From: Tolypeutes matacus
Lineage: Eukaryota; Chordata; Mammalia; Cingulata; Chlamyphoridae
Assembly: GCA_026826555.1 (NCBI GenBank)
Contig: JAKSZT010053928.1
Coordinates: forward strand, 903,317-967,316
Direction of reading: 5' to 3'
Length of the DNA stretch: 64,000 nucleotides
Positions 56,018 to 64,000 of the stretch are shown here, piece by piece; the stretch's first letter is position 1; every line of letters starts with the position of its first letter. A program made the position numbers and the translations under genes. Under the pieces are notes generated by a model, which saw only the letters and a program-made list of their open reading frames with translations, was not told where the DNA came from and ran no database searches.

Positions 56018-57049
56018 AAAAGACACTAGTAATGCGCAATCTGAGGAGACAATCGGGTAAAAAAAAACTCCATTTACAACAGCGACTAAAAGAATCAAAT
56101 ATTTATGAATAAACTTAACCAAGGATGTAAAGCACTTGTATTCAGAAAACGACACTGCATTGTTTAAAGAAATCAAAAAAGACCTAAATAATTGGAAGAA
56201 CATTGTATGCCTATGGATTGGAGGGCTAAATAGCATTAAGATGTCAATTCTACTCAAATTGATACAGAGTCAATGCGATTCCAATAAAAATTCCACCAGC
56301 ATTTTATAAAGAAATGGAAAACACGATTACCCAAATTTATTTGGTAGGGTAAAGGGTCCTGAATAGCCAGAAACATCTTAAAAAGGAAAAGCAAAGTTGG
56401 AGGACTCTCACTTCCAGACTTTAAATTGTATTACCTAGCTTCCGTGGTAAAACAGTATGGTACTGGCATAAAGACAGACACATAGACCAATGGAACCAAA
56501 CTGATGGTTCAGAAACAGACTCTCACATCTACGGTCAAGTGATTTTTGGCAAGCCTGTCAAAATCACCCAGCTCAGGCAGAACAGTCCATTCAACAAATG
56601 GTGCTGGGAAAACTGGATATCCATAGTCAAAAGAAAGAAAGAGGACCCCTATATAAAATTACACCTTACATAAAAATTAACTAAAATGGATCAAACACCT
56701 AAATATAAAAGCAAGAACCATAAAGCTTCTAGAAGAAAATGTAGGAAAACATCTTCAAGACCTGGTAGTAGGTGGTAGATTCTTAAATGAGATAAAAGGA
56801 GGACTGAGGACTACTGATGCTTAATGTATATAGAAGTTTTAATTAACTTTACTGTAAAAGTGTAGAAATGGATAGAGTTGATGGTAACACATTATAGTGA
56901 GTAACAGACAAGTTTATAAATGGGAATGTGGCTGGAAAGGGTAGTCTAGGGATGTAAATGTCAATTGAAAGAAAGCTAGAGACTAATCTAGGGACTGAAT
57001 AACACAGTAAACCCGGAAGTGGATGAGAATTGTGGTTGATGGTACAGTT

Positions 57050-57846
57050 GCAACAGTGTTCTTTGTGAGCTAGAGCAGATGTATGCCACTATTTCAGGGT
57101 GGTGGGAATATGGAGAAGCTTGGGAAAAATACAACTGCAGTGACCTATGGACTGTGGTTAACAGGAATACTGTAATATTCATGCATCTATGCCAAAGATA
57201 TACTGTGTTGATAATGGTGGAGTATGGAAAAAGTGTGCCAAATGTATGCCATGTACCATGGTTAGTGGTAATACTCTGATGATATTATCTCATAATCTGT
57301 AACAAATGTTCCACCATGGTATGGTGTGTTGATGGAGGGGTGTTGTATGAGAATTCTGCACATGTTCATGATTGTTTTGTAAGTTCACAATTTCTGCGGT
57401 AAAAATATATTTTAAAAAGTAATAATAGTTTGGGGTGGGGGAAAAATACACCAAATATAAGATATGGGCTATAGTTAGTAGTAAGATTTTGATGATATTC
57501 TTTCATAATTGTTGTACTGTCTAACAACAATACAAGGTGTTGGTGGTAGTTTGATGTATGGGACCCCTGTATGATGTTAAGTACGTTTGCTTTGTAAGTT
57601 CACAACTTTTACTATACACTTATTGTTTATGTATGTTCATGTATGAATAATATAAATAATAACAATAACAGGGTGGGTTGGGGGGGGAAATACACCAAAT
57701 GTAAGATACTTTGGTTAGTAGTAATATTTTGACAATGCTCTTTCATCACTTGTTAAAAATGTTACACAAGGGGTCGGATGTGGCTCAACTGGTTGGGCGT
57801 CCGTCTCCCATATGGAGGGACCCGGGTTCGATACCCAGGACCTCCC

Positions 57847-57883
<37 letters not shown>

Positions 57884-58020
57884 ACACAACAATGCAAGGT
57901 ATTGGTGGTAGGGTGAGGTATGAGAGCCCTGTATGATGTTATGCATGCTTGTTTTGTAAGTTCACAACTTTTACTACACTCTTATTATGTATGAGTGATA
58001 TACTTCAATAAATTTTTTTT
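57050..58020 (+). repeat. Tandem triplicated L1-B 3' UTR
   Basis: Three related units as in L1-A, with A-rich junctions at about 57420 (aagtaataatagtttggggt) and 57660 (ataataacaataacagggtg). Only the last is followed by the caataaa end. The third unit is split by a SINE. Confidence 0.75.
57770..57880 (+). mobile_element. DAS-type SINE in L1-B 3' UTR
   Basis: gggtcggatgtggctcaact, B box gggttcgatacccaggacct, 32-nt pure A-tail. Perfect duplication gttacacaa (57761-57769 and 57881-57889). The long A-tail suggests a fairly recent insertion. Confidence 0.95.
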
Positions 58021-58043
58021 TGAAAATTTTAATGGGCAAAAGA

Positions 58044-59338
58044 CTTGAGAAGAAAATTGTCCAAAGAAGAAATACAAATGGCAAAGAAACACTTGAAAAA
58101 ATGTTCAACATCACTGGTGATTAGGGAAATGCAAACCAAAACTCCAATAAGAGGGGAGTGGGTGTAGCTTAGTGGTTTAGCGCCTGCTTCCCATGTACAA
58201 AGTCCCAGGTTTAATCTCCAGTACCACCTGAAAAATAAAAAAATTTAAAAACCTACAGTGAGATGTAATTTCACACCTATTTTGACTGGCCACTATTAAA
58301 AAGCCAGAAAACTGTAAATGTTGGAGAGGATGTGGAGAGATAAGAATGCTTATTGATTGTTGGTAGAAATGTAGAACAGTACAGCCGCTGTAGAGGATTG
58401 TTTGGCAGTTCCTAAGGAAGTTGAATATAGACTTGCCATGTGACCTCACAATACCATTACTAGGTATATACCCAGAAGAATTGAGAGCAGTGATACAAAT
58501 AGACATCTGCACACCGATATTCATTACGGTGTTATTCACGATTGTCAAAAGTTGGAAACAACCCAGGAGTCCATCAACTGATGAACGGATAAACAAATTG
58601 TGGTGTATACACAATGGAATATTATGCAGTGGTAAGAAGAAATGAGTTCATGAAGCATATGACAACATGGATGAACCTGGAGGACATTCATTATGTTGAG
58701 TGAAGCAAGCCAGACACAAAAGGACAAATACCATATGATTGCACTATTATGAACTAAATATATTATGTAAACTAATGGAGTTAATAAATTGAATATAAGT
58801 CACCAGAAAATAGAATGAGGGGAAAGAATGGAAAGCTGAGGGTTAATCTGCACAGAACTGGTAAAAAGGTTGTTTGTAAATCTTTAGAAATGAATAGAAA
58901 TGGTGAAAGCACATTATAGTGTATGTAAGTAGCAGAGCTATTATATAGATATGACAGTAGTTGAAAGGGTAAGTCTAAGGTCATGTATATTACTAGAAGG
59001 AAAGCCAAAAATATAACATGGGACTGTATAACACAGTAAAGCCTCATGTAAAATATGAATATGGGTGATATTGCATATATGACTTTTTACACACTATAAA
59101 TACAAATATACTAGAGAGAAGGAAACAAAATAGCAGCTATGTACTGCAGAGGAAGCATAGAGAAATTGAGAGGTGATGAGTTTTGTTTTTTATTATTATT
59201 ATTGGAATAATGAAAATGCTCTAAAAATGACTGAAGTGATGAATGCACAACTATGTGATTATACTGAATACCACTGATTTTACACTTTGGATGGATTTAT
59301 GCTTTATTAATATGTATCAATAAAATTTATGTTAAAAA
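58044..59338 (+). mobile_element. L1-C, 3' portion
   Basis: ORF2 C-terminus (IPLLGIYPEELRAVIQIDIC, ending near 58510) and a single-unit 3' UTR that differs from L1-A, B and E and ends 'atcaataaaatttatgttaa' at about 59338. Confidence 0.88.
58151..58240 (+). mobile_element. DAS-type SINE in L1-C
   Basis: gaggggagtgggtgtagctt, B-box region caggtttaatctccagtacc, short A-rich tail. It interrupts L1-C ORF2 sequence (accaaaact / cctacagtgagatg). Confidence 0.85.
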
Positions 59339-59349
59339 AATATAAAATA

Positions 59350-59458
59350 TGGGGAGCAGGTATAGCTCAATTGTTCAGTGCCTGCTTCACATGTACAAGG
59401 TCACAGATTCAATCCCCAGTGCCTCCTAAAAGAAAAATAAAATAAATAAAATAAAAAT
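59350..59458 (+). mobile_element. DAS-type SINE
   Basis: atggggagcaggtatagctc, B-box region agattcaatccccagtgcct, then an aaataaaataaataaaataa tail. Sits immediately after the L1-C end. Confidence 0.85.
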
Positions 59459-61122
59459 TAAATTGAAAAATAGAAACTTATCTGATTGTGTTCTTAATTA
59501 CTTCAAGATCCAGATAACCTAAAGAAAATCATGAAAGTGAAGTAAAACTAACAGCAATGAGGAAAGAAATGATACCAAGATATGATCAATAAAAACAAAT
59601 ATTTCCCTGAAAACATATGCTACAGAAAATTCCTATATATAAAATAAAATGCCTACTGGGCTTTTTTATTTGAAAACATTGAAGCTGAGTTCCCATTAGA
59701 AATATAAAGGCCTAATGGGGAGAAGGGGGCTTTAGACTTTTTTTTAATTCTAAATTTAACTAATAATGTATATGCTTAAAATTAAATTTAAGAAATATGT
59801 TCATATCTAACCTACAATTCCTAGAAAATTATTTTTCTAAAAACTCAATGGGAAAACTGTAAATCAATCCACAAGGCTTACCACCTCAATCTGGCAGTCC
59901 AACTACTTTCTTTTCAAATAGCATAGTTAAGTGCAATAATTTATGAGTCCTATAAGAAAACACCCTTACAAAAAAGAATACAAAATCAAATAAAAGACAT
60001 GTATATATTGTCTCCACTCAATTAACAATGCTTACAAAATCTCTTGTTTCCAAGATTGCTATAATATTTGACTCAAAAAACAGATGAAGGCCATCAGGCT
60101 TTGATAGCTTGACACCATCAAACATTTGAATCATACAATATTTCCTCTTGCCCTGATCTGAAACTCACCAAGCTATCTTTTACTCTTTGGTTTCCAACAG
60201 AGAAACAGGTCGTCTGAATTGGCTAGGCAGCTCAGCAATTTTATTTTTCATTCTGAACTGGCATTCTAATTAACTTTGGTCATTGGTGAGGATAGTTAAC
60301 TTGCATTAGACTACCTGAATATAAATATGATTGACTTCAGGATCCTGACAAGATCAGGTTTCTGGAGTCAACAAGGGAACAGCCCTGCTCTCTAGACAGT
60401 GAACGATCTCCTGGCAAAATCTTCATGTTACCAAGCAACACGTAAAACTTCATCATAAAATTCAATCTTCTCTCAATATCCCCACTATAAAGTTTTACAG
60501 CTTGAGTTGCCAAAAAAAAATTGGTGGCTCTTTGATCAATTTTCTAATTCTTGCCAAAGTGACAGTATTAAGTGGCCTAAAGAAGAGATTTAAGAACATA
60601 TAAAGTTGTTAGATATAACATGGAGAATAGGAACTTACATGCACTACTGGCAACCACTGCACTGAATAATCATGTACTAAGTTTTCATAGGTAATGCCAA
60701 TTCCATAGCCCAATTATACAACTCCTGGGTATATACTCCAGAGAATTCCTATAGAGGTCCATAAAAGAACATGTTTGATTTGCTTCACCCTTGAATCTCA
60801 GTGCAGTTTCTCTATGTTCCAAGAAAACAATTTCTTCAGATATGCAGAAATTCCAGGGTAGTTGGTTATAAAACTCATTGTTGGGCTTCTGATCAAGCTC
60901 TGCAAGTTTTTGGTTTTTGTTTTTGATTTTTTATGGAATCCCATTAAGAATGAGCCAACTACAAACATACAGCAAACCAAATACATATTTAATTCTCTAC
61001 AGCCAACTTTTTCTAATTTTCAAGAACGTGCCACTTCAAATAAACTTTAAAAGCCTGAATTCAAGGGTCAAAAATTGTGTCCCAAAGGTCCAACTCCTAA
61101 TACCACATTCTTGGTATAATAT
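59459..61122. other. Intron 1, little recognised
   Basis: A short L1 ORF2 relic may lie at 60690-60790 (caactcctgggtatatactc). Otherwise no repeat or exon seen. No GC-rich AGPS exon 1 or CpG island here. Confidence 0.45.
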
Positions 61123-61134
61123 AAGAGTTAAATA

Positions 61135-61258
61135 GGGGCTGAAGTCTCTCTTTAGACCCCCGCCATGCCGGCAGGGGAGCTGAAGTCTATCTATTCTTCA
61201 GACCCCATCCATTAGGAGAGCTTCCCAATAAACTTTCTGCCTGCAAATATATATATAT
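61135..61258 (+). mobile_element. 125-bp hairpin retroposon, copy 2
   Basis: Flanked by aagagttaaata (61123-61134) and aagagctaaata (61261-61272). The same hairpin design is present (ctttagacccccgccatgcc ... ggggagctgaag), with AATAAA at 61227-61232 and ctttctgcctgcaa before the tail. Roughly 85% identical by eye to the copy at 44378. Confidence 0.75.
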
Positions 61259-61272
61259 AAAAGAGCTAAATA

Positions 61273-62400
61273 AATTTTGCTATGAATAAATAAATGAAAG
61301 AAAAAGGAATGTACAGGCACAAGTAAGGAGATAAAGAAGGAAGACTAGGAGCAAGTAAGGCAAGGCCAACTTTACACACTGGCAGAATAAATCTGGCACT
61401 CACTACTCACAAAAGTCTCATTGGGTGCCTCCTCTTACTTCCAAACTTCTCTTCCGTACTACCAAATTCTACCAGTTAGAAATTCATTATTGTTTGAATA
61501 GCTTCTTTGAAATGGAAATATAGACTGTCATTCTTAGCTGTATTCTAAATATTTGTGCTAGAGTAGGCATGCACACACATACACAATCCAACAAGCTTGG
61601 CATCTGCCATTCTGAAGGCCTGGAAAAGGCTCAACCATTCTTCTTTCCTTTACACTCATGTGTAATGAGGAAAACAGTCCAAATTGGTATCAGGGAGTGC
61701 CTTAGCAAAAAAAGAAAAAAAGAACAAGGATGTATACTCCCCTTGACCATTCCAGTTCCCTGGATTATACTTTAAACTTCATGATTTGTTCCCTCCACTG
61801 TCCATTTGTAATTCAAGTGATGTAACAATTTAGCAACCAATCCCAGACCTTCTCTACCACTAAGTGGAAAAATGCTAATTCATTTTCATTAATTCCTCCC
61901 TGCTTTCTAGAAACTGGAAGAATTTATCAAAATCTTATTATACTGACCAATCTGTAAGTGATCAACCATTTCTGGTACTGCCTTGCATTTCTTCAGAAAC
62001 TATAAAACTGCCCTCCCCTCCAACAAATATATATGTCTCAAAAAATCTGCAAGTCATTTTACCACAGAAACCCAGCCTCTGAGTTCCCTTTCCTAGCTGT
62101 CATCCAGGGTAAAGACCACCAATAATACCCTTGGCAAGACCCTAAAAAACCAAGATTGAAAGCCATACCCGCTTGATATACATAGCATTCTTGCTGTAAC
62201 AAGTGTTTCTATTATAATAAGCAGCTTCAGGTGCCACCACTGCAGCCCCTTCTACTGTAAGTAACAGAGAGTTGAATAGTTGAGATCGTTCCTTTTGTTT
62301 CTAGCAAACCCTCAGAAAAAATAAATTCCACAAAGTTTTGGGGAGACAAATATATATAAAAATCAGCACCCAAAAAAAGAAAATCAGCACCCAATCACAA
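61273..62400. other. Intron 1, nothing recognised
   Basis: No exon or named repeat identified. Confidence 0.45.
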
Positions 62401-62596
62401 CAGAGGTTCTCAAACTTCCTGGAAGTATAAAAATCCCCATGAGTACTTATTTTAAAAGCAGAGTCCTGAGTGTCACTGTAGACCCTGCCAATGATTAGAA
62501 TCTCTGGCAGTGGGGGCTCAGAATCTACATTTTAAACAAGCACGTCCAGGAAATTCTGATGCAGGCCTTCCACAGATCACACCTGAGTAAGCACTG
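62401..62596 (+). mobile_element. MER5-like hAT relic
   Basis: Begins cagaggttctcaaacttcct and follows the MER5A/B order (cctgccaatgattagaatct, gggggctcagaatctacatt, aagcacgtccaggaaattct). The right terminal repeat is decayed. Confidence 0.7.
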
Positions 62597-63200
62597 CCTT
62601 TAGACATGAGGAAAAGTTGAGAACAAAAGCCTCATGTGTTGAATAGCCACCAAGGGATAGAGAGCCTTAAGGTAAATGGTTGAAAATCAAGTTGTTTGTA
62701 TTCAAATCTTACCAAAATCAGGAGGGGACTAGAACTGAGAGAAAGAAAAAGAAAACGAAAAACTTTAAACTCATTGCACTGTAGTAGAGGATGGGCCTGA
62801 GTAGAGTTACCCAAAAAAGTAATCAGTAGCAAGATGGCAATGTGGGGACACTCACCTGTGGGAAACAGGGGACAAGGGATAACAGGAGATGGAGACTGGT
62901 TACATGAGAGGGAAGGTAGCAAAGGTCTATATCCGAATTTTACAAAGGACCATCCTGGAAAGAGGATACGGATATAATATTTTATGATCCAGAGGTTAGG
63001 AAACTTGATCCAAAGTTTAGAAAATGTGATCTGGTATGTGGTCACTAAAGCCACATACCAAGTCACCAAGTAAAGTTTCAAATGAGAAATGGCACAACAA
63101 TAACCATCAGGTGTGTGATACTGACAAATCAGCCTAACATGCTGTACTAGAAATTGCTGTTACTCTTCCCTCTTTGGTTTACTTCCCTTCCTCCCTAACG
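62597..63200. other. Intron 1, nothing recognised
   Basis: A 149-codon open frame on the minus strand (63081-62632) has no recognisable domain and no splice context. Treated as chance. Confidence 0.4.
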
Positions 63201-63590
63201 TATAAAGTGATATTTATTAGAAATTTGTTTTTACTATTAAAATGTCACTGTGGCCAACTGAAAAAAATTGGAATCAGACTGTATACTTTATGTCAATGTT
63301 AAATTTCTTGAACTGTTTAGCTGTACTTAAGGTGGTTCTCAGGAAATGCACCTAGAAGTGTTCTGTTAGAGGAACATGACACATGCAATCTATTCTCAAA
63401 TGATTAAATAATACAAAGACAGGCAGACAGAATGATATCATGAATGTCACAAAATGCTAAAAGTTGTTAAATCTGATTATCTGGGTGAAGGGATATCTTG
63501 GAGTTCTATGTAATGTTTTTTTATTACTTTTGCACCTTTCCTATAAGTTTGAAGTTATTTCAAAATAGAAAGTTTTTTTTGAAAACTATA
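63200..63590 (+). mobile_element. Old L1 (L1M-type) 3' UTR
   Basis: Segments tgttaaatttcttgaactgt, ggaaatgcacctagaagtgt, attctcaaatgattaaataa and gtttgaagttatttcaaaat follow the order of old L1M 3' ends. Confidence 0.6.
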
Positions 63591-63895
63591 CTGTAAATCA
63601 CTGACAATGTTTAGTTGCTATATTTTGCTATCTGCATAACAGTTATAACAATGCTAACAACCAAAAAAAAAAAAGGAGGGGGAGTTAATATGGGGTGGGG
63701 AAGCGGGGGTGGTTTGGTATCTGGGAGTCTCCGGCACTCCGTGTGTGACTTTGCTGTGACCTAAAACTTCTTTGAAAATTAAATGAAAAATTGGGAGACA
63801 ATGGGGATTGAGAGGAGGAAGGTGTCATGGCACACCAGACATCCGATAACACAGTGATAAAGGGAAGGAAAAAAGAAAAGAGAAAGGAAAAAAAA

Positions 63896-63916
63896 TGAAT
63901 ATATATATATATATAT
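63896..63916. repeat. (TA)n
   Basis: Short TA dinucleotide run within otherwise unremarkable sequence that extends to the window end. Confidence 0.9.
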
Positions 63917-64000
63917 TTTAAAGGCATTTCCTTTGCTTTTTTGCCCATTTTTTGAATGTCCCAATCCACTAATTATATTTTATTTTGTTTTGTTCTTTGT

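Larger units (their letters stand above)
52535..58030 (+). mobile_element. L1-B nested in L1-C
   Basis: Perfect 13-bp target duplication aatgggcaaaaga (52522-52534 and 58031-58043) within L1-C ORF2. It has 5' UTR with YY1-type motif, ORF1 (53962-55426) split by a solo LTR, the first 250 bp of ORF2, then an internal deletion to late ORF2, then a multi-unit 3' UTR. Same subfamily as L1-A. Two SINEs have inserted since. Confidence 0.92.

Noticed and set aside
62632..63081. 149-codon minus-strand open frame
   Set aside because: No domain, no splice context, no similarity I recognise; part overlaps plain intron next to an old L1 tail.

Overview
This is a vertebrate nuclear genome window, AT-rich and intron-like, from a placental mammal. 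It is probably a xenarthran, most likely an armadillo. That placement rests on about a dozen copies of tRNA-derived SINEs that I recognise as the DAS type described from Dasypus. It is inference from repeat type, not from an alignment. No bacterial, plasmid or CRISPR features are present.

The only protein-coding gene I can support is AGPS (alkylglyceronephosphate synthase, the peroxisomal FAD enzyme of ether-lipid synthesis), on the minus strand. Seven coding exons equivalent to human exons 2 to 8 run from 42239 down to 24208. Each has canonical AG and GT borders, and the phases join without a break: 90, 91, 121, 75, 72, 80 and 81 nt, 610 nt in all. By my count they encode about residues 87 to 290 of a roughly 658-residue protein, up to and including the first FAD-contacting loop. 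Exon 1, with the peroxisomal targeting signal and the promoter, must lie beyond 64000. Exon 9 onward must lie below position 1. The whole window is therefore probably inside the AGPS gene.

Layout. 1-22440: part of intron 8, almost entirely nested retroelements. These are an old L1 cut by later insertions, a 5'-truncated L1 (L1-D), a minus-strand half-L1, an unclassified poly(A) retroposon, a solo LTR and a nearly full-length L1 (L1-A). 22441-34510: mostly single-copy intron with exons 8 to 3, a few ancient MIR/L2 relics and one SINE. 34664-41367: a near full-length L1 (L1-E) inside intron 2, with a SINE inserted in its right target-site duplication. 42150-42239: exon 2. 43738-46506: two more retroposon copies and a 125-bp hairpin-bearing retroposon. 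47843-59338: L1-C, interrupted by L1-B, which itself carries a solo LTR and two SINEs. 59350-64000: mostly unremarkable intron 1 with a second hairpin retroposon, a MER5-like element and an old L1 3' end.

I see no operational 'system' of cooperating genes. The interesting material is retroelement biology. It includes a non-coding poly(A) retroposon family with an apparent twin-priming inversion, short hairpin retroposons ending at AATAAA, L1s with tandemly repeated 3' UTRs, and nested target-site duplications. A full-length L1 5' end also sits 170 bp from AGPS exon 3. All L1 ORFs are broken.
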